Positions 1-12,903 of a DNA stretch of 64,000 bases are shown in pieces. The notes beneath the pieces are model-generated. The model was not told the DNA's origin. It searched no databases and saw nothing but the letters and a program-made list of their open reading frames with translations. Both the position numbers and the translations under genes were made by a program. Location of the stretch: NCBI GenBank assembly GCA_036924285.1, contig JAYKYS010000001.1, positions 8,333,501-8,397,500 on the forward strand, given 5' to 3'. Positions within the stretch are counted from its first letter, which is position 1; each line of letters begins with the position of its first letter. This DNA comes from Asterella californica (Eukaryota > Streptophyta > Marchantiopsida > Marchantiales > Aytoniaceae).

Positions 1-720
1 TAGGACACAAGCTCGAAAGTGTATGTCCGGGGCTGCTATTCGCATAGGTGCTGCTGCTAGTTATAACCATGTCGTGTTATATCTTTTAAAGAAACTTTGC
101 ATGCAACGATATCTGGGACGAGACATGTGGGCACCAAATACTGCGTATTAAAGAAAGAAACACGATGAAACTTTGGAGTTATGACCTTTGTAAACCTCCC
201 CACTTGGGGCACACCCATCTTGTATTTTCCCTTTCCCGATCAGTAATTCCCCTTGAGTGCAAGGTTGCCAACCACTTCTTCGTAGCGAAGAGTATCCGGT
301 TAGGGGGCATAAACACATGTTAGCGGTGATGTTATCAAACAACACCGGCCGTTCTGTGAGCGTTGGTGCTTATATAATGCAAAGATGACCGTTCGGTAAG
401 CTTCACACTCATCGTCTGATGCAAAGTTTCAGCGCTACGAAGTTATGACAGAAGTAGATCTATGTTTCATGTTTGCCACAATGCTAACCAAGCTTGGCTC
501 TTCTGGCTCCCATACCGTCAACATGCTGGATTCTAACTCAGTTGAGAACTTATTTGTTCAACTACAGGCAGTCCAAACCAAGAAGCTATCGTTTCATGAA
601 TGAACCACAACCTTCGCCACAATTGGTCATAAAGGAAGATACGACTTACAACGTGGTCATGCTTGAGCTAAGCCCATGGCAGAACCATCGCCTTCCAACT
701 GACTATCTCCGCACACTGCT
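1..720. other. Gene-free stretch downstream of coilin
   Basis: No exon with a plausible acceptor, frame and donor was seen on either strand. The short open frames here have no recognisable motif. It probably holds the 3' untranslated and downstream sequence of the minus-strand coilin gene that ends at 721. Confidence 0.4.
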
Positions 721-3700
721 TCACAGGGCCTGTTGAGCTCTCAGAAGGGCCACAATCGAACCCACGCCAGCACTCCTTAAGTACTTTGATTTCCTATTCC
801 TCGTAGATGCTGTTTTCTCTGGCTCTCCGCTCGTTTGGTTACCTCCAGACTCAGCATTTTTCTGACGTATCTCCAGCTTTTTCCTCTGTAACTCCATCGT
901 CAACATAGTTTGCCAGTCTGGTGGTGAAGCATCCTTCTCTGCTTCCCCCGCTGGAAATTCCCATGATATCAGTTAAAGTGATTCAAAGGACGAATGAGTA
1001 ATGTGGGGGATGTATGCGCTCGATAGAGAACTAAGACCTGATCACCTGATAAAGACCGGACCTGTGAACTGGTCATAATACTTGTCCCCGTAAAATATGA
1101 TCTTCGTAAGAAAACCTTCCCACGGACACAAACTAACGTTGAGTCTTCTCGTGCTAACACAATGACTATTACCAGTACCGCGACTCTGACAGCCATTGAG
1201 TAAGAAATTCGACTCCAGGTGAATCTAAACACAACCCAACAGATCACGGGGTTCTGCAGAGAACTCTAACAACGGCGCAGCCATTCCTGTTATGTGCACA
1301 ACTAAGTCGCCAGCTTACCTCTATCGTCTGAAGCTTCTGTGTTGTTCATCTGCTGAGCCGGGTTTTGACCACTTCTTTCGATGACAATCAACTGTGTCCC
1401 ATTCTCGACCACTGCGTTGTCTGGTCCGGAACTTTCAAGGGGTTCCCCACTGTCAGGCACGGGCGGGACTGACGGACCTCCGTCTTCAGGGTTGACACTT
1501 CTTTGGTTTTCTCCATTCTGCTCCGCAACCTTCTTATCCTCTTGACCGCGATCGGACCCAAGCTTTCTCTCGAGGAGACGCAAGTCAACTAGTGAAGGTA
1601 AATTCGTCTGCGAAGCAAAATAATCGGTGCATTCAAGTCAATGTCACCCAACTGACTTCCGACCTGGTATACTTTAACTTCTAGAAAAAAAGCCATTACT
1701 GGATTATCGGCAGCTCACAAGGTTATACAACGGAATATACGGTCTACAATCAAAGACAAACGATGAAAGCCTCAAAGCATATCCTCTACAGTATGCGCAA
1801 AGACCAAACACCACAGACTGACACTACAGCAGACCAGAGAAGCAACGCAGAGTACCATCAGCAGAGACAAACAATTCGCATATCATGCTACCCCTCAGTA
1901 GTTTAAGGGCATCACCTCTAGAAATCCATGTTCGTCATATGGGAAAGGATATGCTTCGCTTTCCAGACCAGTGCCACCGTCAAAGTCTGCATCCTTGCTC
2001 GCGCGGATTGGATAATCAGGATGTGGGGCCAAATTGATCCCATCAAGCACCGTATCCACGGAAACAACCACACCGACCTATGAAGACACACAGCTGATGC
2101 GCTTAGCAATGATCAGCAATGCAGATTGTCAAACAGATCGGCAAGCAATAACCAGAAACACCAACTTCTGGTTGTTCTACTGCAACTTTCTATTCTACTT
2201 CAATACTGAAAATCTGATGAAATCTCCCTACCAATCTTCCCACCCAAACTCGACGCACTTGGTCGGTATATTTGCAGGATTCATGATAACATCGAACTTA
2301 AACTACAAAAGGCTAAAGCTTATTTGATGCAAAGCTTATATGGTGCAATTACTCTGTAGGGAGACAATTCAGGCGTCCATGAGGTAGTTAACTCCACTAA
2401 TCGGTAAGCTATCACATCGCCTTCCTGTAAAATCAAGGAAGGTATTAGCTGACGTCGTTCTACCTGAGTAAAGAAAAGAAACTTTCGATTACGCAGCATC
2501 TAGGCAGCTTCAGATCTGAAGTCAGTAATTCCCCAAGAATTTCCGACTCACAGGTAATCACGGATAACTTAATCGAGACAGTCAGTGTTAAACGCTAAAT
2601 AAATGGCTCGTATGAATCACATAAGGTCTCAGAGAGTTGGCGACACTGAACCACTCTTCAAGGATAGTTACCAAAGGAAAAGAACCAACCTGAGGTGCAC
2701 CCTGTAAAGAAGGAAGCTTTTCAAGGTCGACTTGATGCGCCCGGCCTTCATTGTCGCTCTTTTCATTACTCTGAACGTTGACTCCAGGGCACTCTTCACT
2801 GCCAGATACTTCACTCCGCTTTCTAGTTTTCTGCTTCTCAGCAGATTTCTCTAGGCCCCAGTTTTGACCCTGTCGTTTACTCTTGAATACTTCTCCCAGA
2901 TTTATCACCGGCTGCAAACCAAGCCAACTTTTGCATTATAATCACAGTGGAATCACTATTTCCCTCCCTCCGCGCCCCCGCCTATCAAGTAATTACCTAT
3001 TGCTACCTGAGAATTTCTATAGGCTCCGTTCAGAATTCATTATACGACCCTCTTCTTGAACTTCATGCCAAATTTCAAACCTAACCACTCCATATACAGC
3101 AACCAGCTTATTGTTTGTTATTCTACAGATCCTTGGGGGCTACATCCTGAGTTCGGATACATTACCACGAGATCGCAGTTAATCTCAGATCTGGTACATT
3201 ACGAAAAGTTTTCACATGAACTATCAATCAAACAATGGTGCAATTTCATCCAGCACCGTGAAAGATCTCCATTCACAGTGTGCACACGCTTACCAGTGAA
3301 GGTCGAGGTGGATCTCCGCAGTCGTCTGCACAAGGTCATGCACTTGGTCAATTACTGAAAGCCTCCAGAGTGTGCTTATCTCGAAACGAGTTTACTCTTG
3401 CTCAACTGGCACACAAAAACCAACCTTCATCGCAACGTTCAAAGCGTATGTGACCAGCGCGGACTACAACTGGCTTGAGTTCTTCAACTGTCTCCACCTC
3501 CGCAACGTCTTCATTTCTTGGAAGTCCATTCAGAACCTCCTCCTCAGCGGACATTTTCACCGCCTGGCTTTCAGAAAAAAAACCACGACCATGTTCGAAT
3601 GAAGAGAGAGCCAACTGCGTCTTACAGAAGCAAAACATCTAAACAAAAAGAGAGGTTCAACATCCCTCCAAATATTTCGGTTCGCTTCAACAAGTAGAAT

Positions 3701-6700
3701 GTAGCTCTCTCAGACGAAGCAGTGATGCAGGGTACGAGCAAAGATACCAACTTGCTGTCGCCCAGTTTTAACAGAAAGGAAGAATCGAACTTCATACTGA
3801 TAAACTATTCCTGTACCTTTGCTTGTTGCTCCCTCAACCATTTCCGTTTTGCTTTCTTGCGACGTGCACTCCTACTTGGTCTCTGGGCACGGTACGGCGA
3901 AGTACAAAAATAGACAATCTCAGTTTCCTAGGGTACTGACACAGTTGAAAGTGAAAGCCCATGTTCCAACAACTGGACTGGAACCTCCCATCATCTTTAC
4001 GTTTCAGCAAGTCAAATGTACCATGATGGCTAGCTTTGAGGGGAAGTAACTATACCGCGTCAGAGATGCGACTAACACGAGGACCACGCTGCCCATAGAC
4101 TGATGTTCTTTAAAAAGATAAGGGCATTACATGTTCTTCGTCGGCTGATATGTTTTTGGAGTCCTTAGCTGGTGTGCTAAAGTTCGTCGCTCCACCTTTA
4201 GCAGCCACAGTTTCCACCCTAAAATAATATGACGTCATAGTTCAATAAGCAATGCCAAAAACTTTAAACTTCTTCATGAACCTAATCAACATAATCTGTA
4301 TAGTGCTTAGCAGCGGGATATACGTATATATTCTGAACAGTGTTCAGCAGGGAGATGCAAGATCAACCAAGCATACTTGCGATCAACCGTGAATTCGATA
4401 TTCCGGAGAAAGTACACAGCAAGTAAAAACTAAATGAATGAGCGCTAAAATTGTCCACTTGTCTCCGCGAAAGAGCACGCGACGAGTTAAGGGTGCTGGA
4501 AATGTTGGAATAAGAGCACATTTCTGAGTCGTATATGATTCTTATGGGTCATGAGGATAGCTGCGCAATGCACAAACTGTCACCACACAATTGAGGTAAC
4601 CCGAAAATACTGAAGAAGTAACATATTAAGCAGAATACAGGGGCGTGATATGTACGGTAACCTGAGCATCCTTGTAGAGAATGTTTCTAACCAGGGGACA
4701 GAAACGGAAATGTCTAGCAACAAACACATCTTCAGAGATTGGGCCCCTGGTGTTTAAGCACGGCAATAGATGACATGAACTATATGTAGCGCAGACGTTT
4801 ATGGAATCATATAACGAAAATACATATGTAGTACCGTCGAGAAGGAAGACGACGTGTATGGTGTAGTCAGCACTAACAACGAATGCATCCTAGAAACTCA
4901 TAAGTGAGTAAGTAAACTAAGGTATATATGTTACAACAAGGAAGAAGCGCAAAGAAGAAACAAGAAACAGATGCATAACATCCAAGAGAAACTAATGAAT
5001 AAATATGAGAATATAGAGAAATATATATATGTTGGTACATGAGTATAGCAGAAGAATCAGACTACGCGCACGCACTTAAAAGTAACCCTCAAATCTCAGA
5101 GAATTTAACGCAGTACGTAGTGAGTTGCAAAGGGGTGTGATATAGAGCACATAGAGTATGAAACTCGGTGCTTGTCGAACATTCTTTCGGACAACTTCCG
5201 CTGCAAAATGTCGGGATGCAGGACCACAAAATGACTGAGCTAGTACGACCTTCACCCACCTCTGTTTGACCTCATCATGACCAGTATTCATCAGAGTGTC
5301 CTCCATGTCCATCCAAGAATCATCGCCAACTGTAGGGACAGAAACAAAGTCATTTTTGCCCTTCCTTTCAGACCGCTTTTTCCTGCAAGACCACCAGCAC
5401 TCAATTCAGTGAACGAAGTGAGGGAGATCTTTATACGGCATGAGAGTCCAGCACACATCTAGTACACTTCATGAACTAACCACCTTCTAAGGTAATCCTC
5501 CCGCAATGAACGGTTCATTCATATTGTCATGCTTCTCGCTGTTAGATTGTGGGTAAACCAAAAAGCTCTAGCTCAGTCAACCGTAGTTCACTGACTTGCC
5601 CAGACAAAGAACTTGGAACTGGAAAAATAACACGAGGCACGTGCTGACGCCGGACTCTGAAACAAAATAAGCAGCACGCCAAAGGTAGTGAGAACAAATG
5701 AGCACAAGCACTTCGCTATCTTCAAATTTTGTACTTAAAGCGATCCCTCCCTTCTTACATCTAATACATAACAACACTTCTTAGTGGATACATTCGTAAC
5801 AGTGAAGTACAACAGAGCAAAATTTAAACAACAAATCGACAAACACCTTACAGATGCTCGTGGGCGTGTAACAGTAGCAATAATCATGCCCCAACTGCCT
5901 TCCAGATGTCTCCTTGTTATATCACCATGATACTAAGGCACATTGGAGAAAGATTGCAATTTTCTGATACAGCATACCTTTTGCCAAACTCGCGACTTTC
6001 ATCATCTACCCCTGAGAAATTCCTGTTCATTGAGCTTCTATGTATTATGATGCTTATCTGCAAGAATTAAGGTGACGATTCACGATAATACTTTCTAATG
6101 CACCGGAGTAAACGTGTAAGGCCACACGGATACCCTTCCAAGTAAGCTGAGAAGCCAACGTCATCACCATTAGCTCGATCGTCTCTATGTACTGACGTCC
6201 AAAGTGCTTCGTCAATGTAACTTCGATCGAAGCTAAAGGTTTTATTACGATACTTTATTGCCGGCCACAGCCTAGGGAAATGCTAGACTTAGACCTCAGC
6301 TTGAACTGATTCCACAAGGACGAACTCAGTTAGTTTAGTTGCAGGTTAGATAAGCTGCAAAAAGTCATAAACGGGCTTCGATTAGACTAGATGATTACCC
6401 TTCAGCCGACAACAACTTTATTGATGGAAGGAACCAAGAGTACAATGATGACAATGTAGTCAGAAGTACTGACATGGCGCTTTTAACTAAACTAGTCTAA
6501 CTAAAGAAGGAGGATCTTCCTTGTGTCCTTTGTTGCAGGAACTATCCCTACCTGTATGAGGTGACGGACTACAATCTTGTCACGAGATTCACAGTTAAGC
6601 CTGGGCAGATCAAGTGAAGGTCAATGTCTTAAGTTTCACGCTTTTTGAGGTCAACTTTTGAGGGATCTCCGATGAAAGACTGAAGTTTCTTCCAGGAATT

Positions 6701-9700
6701 ACGCCCCATACAATGTAGGTACTATACTGGTGTTGTGCTTAATGCAAATTAAAACGTAGGGTAACGCTCACTAAGGCTCAAGACCGTCAGGTCCTTCGAA
6801 CAGATGATCTATATCGAGAGCCACCAGCTGCACAAAGCTGGAGCCACGGCCATGATCGAACAACAGAGATGTCATAGCTGCCTAACCTAGTGGAGAACAA
6901 ACTTTGATGCTTCTCCTAACTGACAAGGCACCAGCTGCAAACGACTTCAGAAGACAACTTGGACTACATGAGGGCCGCGCTGAACCAGAATATCGCTAAA
7001 ACTCCGGAACTTCAGAGTCCATCTCTAAAGAATTGAGATACAAGGTGTAATCTCTTGGTGAAACAAAATCTAGAGGAACAGCAGCGACAACAGATCCAAC
7101 GCATTTCTTCAAACTTGACGGAATTCCACATCCATGACACCCCACGGTGTACACATACTTGGGTGGTGTTGTGAAATGTATTAAACCCTTTAAGCAGGGT
7201 AATGGCGCCGCAGACGTACACGTTAGGAATTGCATGCCGTAGTCTTTCGACCATAGACCCATTACCGTGATACAGAGAACGGCCAAAACGAAAATTTGGG
7301 TCAAGAGGTATCTTCCTTATCACTCATGAAGGACCCTTGGGCCTTGACGTACAGACCTTGAGCAACTTCTATCTACAGTTTCTCAAAGTGTCTGGAAACT
7401 GATGGATAAACTATTTGAACCTATAACCACTCTTCGAATACAGAACAGCAGAGCATCAGGCTGAAAGGATTACATAAGGTCCATCATACTGGTGTGCAGG
7501 GGTTGCAATTATCCCACGCCAAGATTACGATGCCACAAGTTACAAGTCATTCTACAGGAGAAATCACCTGGAACCTTCTTGTTGCGCATCCTTATTCTCG
7601 TCCGTGCTCTGAACAGCATCTTCTTTTTCGGCACGTCTTGAAGATTTCTTTTCCTTGCTCTTCACTGCGAGACGGGACGGAGACATCTTTTCAGGGAATC
7701 CAAATTATACAGTACTCAAGTTAGATAGACAGATTTCTTCTCCTGTTCACTTCACCTGCTTGGCTTTGAGTACATATTACATGATTGCCCCGTTAATAAA
7801 TTCGAGCGCTTCACGCGCCATAAGAAAACATGACATGATCCCATGAAGTACAGACTCTCGATTAAAGCATTGATACCATATTCATGTGCGAATAAAGTTT
7901 ATCACGGAATTAACCGAAATGCAATATCAACCCTCCTTGAAGAGAATGCTTTCCTTACCAGGGCCTGGCTCCTTACTTTTTTCAGCAGGTCTGCTAATAT
8001 TCATCTCTGAGCTCTTCCTTTTCTTCTTTTTAAATGCCACCTTGGGTTCCTCCTCAACATCATTCACAGCCGACTTCAGCTGCTGCATTTGATCGTTGTC
8101 CAATCTTATCACAATCATAAAACATTTTCAGTTTGTTCCTCTCTTCAGAAGGCAATTTTAGTTGCACAGTCAAGCTGCTAGACACAAAGATGCTCAACGT
8201 GCAATCCGCCCAATCCGGAAGAAACTTTGGAGGGACTGAAAACGTACACAGGAAACACTCTACTCACATGTCTCCGGCCTCCTTCTTGGAACCTTTTTGT
8301 TTCTTTGCACTCCTCTTTTCTTCTTTCGGAGTGCCCGATGATCTAACCTCGAAGGGTACTACAGTCTTAGTTCCCCCAAGCGAGATATCTGTTTCTTCCT
8401 CGTTCTCATCGTCCTCTTGCTCACTTTCATAACCCCCAAGTTCACCCTCAAATTCATCCAGGGCACGAAGGTTGACCTCTGCACGGCGAGAAACTCTATT
8501 TGCCTTGGAAGTCTCCTGCTTGGCTTCTAAGTTCCACACGGAAAGAGCTAACCCATTGCTGGAATTTCGTTTCTTCTTTCCTCTGTGTCAGAGGAAACTT
8601 TCAGTATCAAACTCTTCAAAAGCTTCTAAAATAATCGTCCACGCAGGATTATACGTCAGAATCTGACGATGAAGATAAGAAAAAAGACAAGTGAAGAACT
8701 AAGCCTCGCCTTAAGGTGTAGAAAGCACTGTCAATAAGGGGGTTGCAGTAAGAAGCCCTGTTCCGTCAACATAAGGTGTCCTAAAGCAACAACAACACAA
8801 GCGCAAGGCGTATAACTGGTGCAGGGGTATCTCAGGCTATAGGACACACAAGGGCGTGCATGAATCGGGGAAGCAGATTTTTAACTAGAAACCAACTTCC
8901 GGAAAGACTACTGTGAGAGCCGACGAAGGACAACCTAGAAAAAGGATATCAAGACCAGTGAGGATAATCTATGTACTTACAAATCAGTTCCTAGATCTTT
9001 CGCTCGTTTACGTTTCTTGGTACTTCTTTCCACCTCCTTCAGAAAGAGGGGATTAACTTTCGGAGCTCCCAGCGCTCTTCCTCCATCATCCAAAGAAATA
9101 TCAGTGTCCATCTCACCTTCTTCCTCTTCACTCTTGTATCCTCCAGTTTCTTTCTCGAACTCATCAATGGCACGAAGTTCAAGGCCACCATAGCTAGCAT
9201 ACCTACAACCGTTGACTATACAGTGCTGATCGTTTCTTACACCTCGTGGAACTTCAGCTACTGATGTTATCATCTGGTCCTTTCTCCGATTTATTCTGCG
9301 CGACGTAAGGGTGATGAGTATACTCTGACGAAGGGACTTACATACTGGAATACGCAATATCTCGAGTGCTATCTGTCGATCCGATTCGCCTTTGTTCATC
9401 AAACTGCCAATGCTGCAAGACTATCTTTAGCTAGCAAGTTATAGATATTAAAGAACCATTATTACGTTATATTACACTACAAACTAATAGACGGGAAGAA
9501 ACAAACGCTTGCGGAGAGAGAAATCACAATACCTCACAAGGTCAGAATCTTGCAACAGATGAGCTGACTGTGAAGGAGGTAAAACAAACCCATCAACCTG
9601 TAAATATAAGAAATGACGAAGAGAAATGTCAAAACCTCGATACACTTTACAAATCTGCATCTATACAAGAGAGTGAGGAAGGAGAAGAAAGGAGCATCCG

Positions 9701-10519
9701 CTGGAGTATATCATCCAGGAGCGAAGAGACTAGTTAACCGTTACAGTACCCTACACTCCAACATTCGATCTGAATAATACAGGGTCAATCTGAAATTGGC
9801 CGCGTTGTCACTCAGCCTCCCTGCACCCCAGTATATCTGCGCATCTTAAGCTGTAGCTTGCAATCTCTATCCATGCAAGAACTGGTGGTAAGATCCATAT
9901 CAAACACATATGACGGTAATTTTCTTTCCATTCTCGTTCTCCATCGAACTGTAGGAATCACGAATGCGTACTCAAAGCCGCTGTAAGAATCATCCGCAAG
10001 TACTTCCAACTCAAAGGGTCTGCTTCGGACTACAATACACTGCTCAAGGAAACCTCCAGCTTTCACGCCACCGTGCCGCTGGCAACCATATACAGAGTTC
10101 GAGTAATCGACTGAAATAAGCAGAATCCTTGACGCCGCTCAAAACAATCTTGGTTTAGACTCAAAACCCTTAAACCCCCGAAACTTCAGTAAGAACAGCA
10201 CAGTCCTTGACGTTGCTCAAATCGACGTCAGTTTAGAATCAAAGCCCTTAAACCCCCGAAACTTCAATAAGAATAACACACCGAGAATAATTTCCTGAAA
10301 AATACAGAGGCGAGAGTTCACCTCCAGGCCAAGACCACCCGGACACGATCCTTCGAGGTTGAAAATTGAGCTGATGTCAGACGCAACGTCTGCGATGGTG
10401 CGCACCTCATCGAAGCGCACCAGATGCCAGCACTGCTCGAGCCCCTGATCGACTTGCTGCTTCGTCAAAATCCCAGCATCCTGGAACTTCAGCCGAATTC
10501 TCACTCCCTTCTCGGCCAT
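721..10519 (-). CDS. Coilin (Cajal body scaffold), 17-exon model
   Basis: Coilin organises nuclear Cajal bodies and snRNP maturation. Exons (high to low): 10322-10519, 9533-9597, 8981-9202, 8268-8495, 7959-8104, 7756-7763 (tentative 8 nt), 7568-7686, 5260-5382, 4131-4218, 3817-3882, 3425-3563, 3294-3325, 2690-2911, 2353-2424, 1916-2077, 1319-1607, 721-950. All intron phases agree and give about 802 residues; plant coilins are usually nearer 600. Seen: an N-terminal ubiquitin-like domain starting MAEKGVRIRLKFQD and continuing VDGFVLPPSQSAHLLQD; an acidic KETGGY motif; SRSARRKKAKRKWLRE (exon 10); VVVRAGHIRFE (exon 11); SKRQGQNWG (exon 13); a Tudor-like segment GDVIAYRLVELTTSWTPELS (exon 14); and a C-terminus ending VALLRAQQAL. 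These match the plant coilin order as I know it. Exon 3 could start at 9193 instead. A 2.2 kb intron (5383-7567) may hide another exon. Confidence 0.9.
10124..10277. repeat. Two-copy tandem repeat, 78-bp period
   Basis: Two adjacent diverged copies share the block cccttaaacccccgaaactt, starting 78 bp apart. Both lie in coilin intron 1. No coding role is seen. Confidence 0.8.
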
Positions 10520-12799
10520 TTCGGGCGCAAAAGTTAGCAGTCACAACAGCAATATCTCATCTTCGGGATACGTGGTTCATGTGGACTGATCCCCACAACA
10601 AAATCGTCCAAGGAATTCACAATTTCGCACTACGTATCTCTTTGCTTGGTCGTTTCCAGCAGTCGTTGCTGCACGCACTGTTTCTTCGGACGCGCCTCCC
10701 ACTCGTCGCCTGCGGGCACTCTCAGACAGAACGGGCTGGGTGGACCGGCTGCACCCAGCCCATTCCACAACGCATATGCCTTGACTGATGATCCTTTACG
10801 AATAAACGTTCTAATCAATTTCTAACTACACTATTTAGAATACTTTCCACATTATGATGAGAGAAAACAAATTCTTATTTTCAAGGAAAATCCTCAAGGA
10901 CTTTGTTGCTATGCATTTGCATAGCTAAAACCGTCCTTTTGAAAAAAGAACCCGAAAGATGACAAATATGATTCATTTTTCATTTTAATTTAATATGTAT
11001 TTTTAATATGTATTTATTTCCATGTCACTTACCATTTATTTCCATATCGCTGTATAAAATGCATAGCCTCGCAATTACACCTGGTTCCAATCTAAGAACT
11101 TGAGAGAAGAAGGTTCAATCCAGATATCAATAGGTAAACCAATCAGTTCTGATTCACCGTAACAACCAACAACAACCACTTACGGAGGATTATCCGATTC
11201 CGGAAGGCTTGTCCGTTTCTCAGCATTTAGGACATGATGGGCTGGACGCATGAACAGATTCCCGTACGACCAGTAGGACCTTTGAATGTATTTTGTTCAA
11301 CATGGGTAGAATGTTGAAGTTTGGAAGTACACTACTATCTTCTTTCGTTCTGCTTTTGTGAGAATATATATATTATCCAAGCTAGAATATTTTATGTATT
11401 TGTAACTTGGAGTTTTGGCATTAGAGAATGAAGAAGACAAAAGCAAAAGGGAAAAGACAAACAAAGGAGAGAGAAAGGAAGAAGACAAGCAGAGAAAAAC
11501 GAGAAAAACTGGTTGCGCATGCAAGTATCGGTTACTTGTCTGCTTCTGAGGATAACACGAGGAAAATCTGTGGAGTTATTAGGTATTTTATATATATGTA
11601 CGTAGTGTTTAGATACATTCAGAGCGTTAATTAATTTATTGTGTTTAATCTTCCATGTCTCGAACTAATTTATCTCATAAGCTTCAATTTCTTCTTCTTT
11701 CAAATGTCACTTCTAAGCATAGATTTTATTATCCTTTTTGGTATAATTTTGGAAGTCTTGAACAGAACATGGAAAAAGACCTATAAACACTATGAATTAG
11801 AACGACCTACTTTGGTTTAAGAGCACTCTGCAAGTAAGAACCAATGGACATTTATTTTTTTGCGAAGTTTAATTTATAACCAACCCTTTCAGTGAAATAA
11901 AGGTAAGTGAAAATGCAAACTGATTCTTGAGACAGCAAGAGATCGGCTGATTAGGATTATCTGGGTCCTTTAGCTCATTCAGTGTGTAACACGGGCATGA
12001 TTCTTCATTCTTTCACCCTTTTGTATAAACCATCATTCTTTTATCAACACTCGTTCATTTGATTATAAGTTCTGCTTGCGAAGACGAGCTTGTGTTACAT
12101 CCTGAAGTGGGATTTTATCATTGTTTTTGTTAGGGGTGATAGTTGATGAGTTTAGTAGTTGATCTACATATCTCTTCCCTCATACATATGTACACTTTGT
12201 ATGCATATATACGATCTATCAAAGGTTTCACACTCATGACCCACTCATATTGAATTTTAGACTCTACCGCAATATTATTCAACAAAAATATATTTTGTTA
12301 TTTCTGCAACACTGCAAACACTATACATATTCTAACTTTAAACGCGGAATAACATGACTTGAGATCATGATACAATCATAAGCAATTGATTGAACTGCTT
12401 ATAATCTTTTCAACTGAGCAGAAACGAAATGTATTAATTCTTAATCATATTAATAGCCATGTACAGTAATTTGTGACTGTTAAACCCAGAGTATGAGTAA
12501 ACAAGTATGAAACAAAATATTCTATTTCTCCTCATAGTGTTTTCTGAGTTTAAAAAGTAGATTCTTTTTTATTCCAAGAAACCTCAAAATTTTCATCTTA
12601 AATAGTTTGTTTTGAGATGAATCATAACTTTTAAAGCTGATGGATAGCTTTAATCTGATTCTTTATTTCATTGAAATGAAAATATAATCATCCAAAGCAT
12701 GTTCTACAAAAGGTTAAATTTCTCAATTCTTTGAAAGCAAACCGGCAAATAAATGACTTCTGGGTCACCAGGAGCACGTGTAGTCTTACTCACGATGGG
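10520..12799. other. Intergenic region between coilin and DUR3 copy A
   Basis: About 2.3 kb, AT-rich from 10.8 kb onward. It should contain the coilin promoter at its left end and DUR3-A 3' flanking sequence at its right end. A purine-rich tract lies near 11,427-11,510. No gene, RNA gene or clear mobile element was recognised. Confidence 0.5.
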
Positions 12800-12903
12800 C
12801 CGAAATGGGCCGAAACGCTGATGCTGAAGCTCCAGTGTTGAACTGATTCTAGAAGGTGTTAATTCTTAGATGTACGAGTAGCCTTCTTTTGGCATATTTT
12901 TCT

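Noticed and set aside
6785..6860. Candidate extra coilin exon (acceptor GTGCAG then LVALDIDHLFEGPDG)
   Set aside because: It has no donor before its stop codon and does not fit the phase between exons at 7568 and 5382.
9812..10066. A minus-strand open frame that at first looked like coilin exon 2
   Set aside because: Exon 9533-9597 (VDGFVLPPSQSAHLLQDSDL) fits the family motif and both neighbouring phases exactly, so the longer frame is intronic.
12000..12760. Search for a CRISPR array, operons or prokaryotic defence genes in AT-rich stretches
   Set aside because: The window is clearly eukaryotic nuclear DNA with spliced genes; no regularly spaced identical repeats with unique spacers were seen anywhere.
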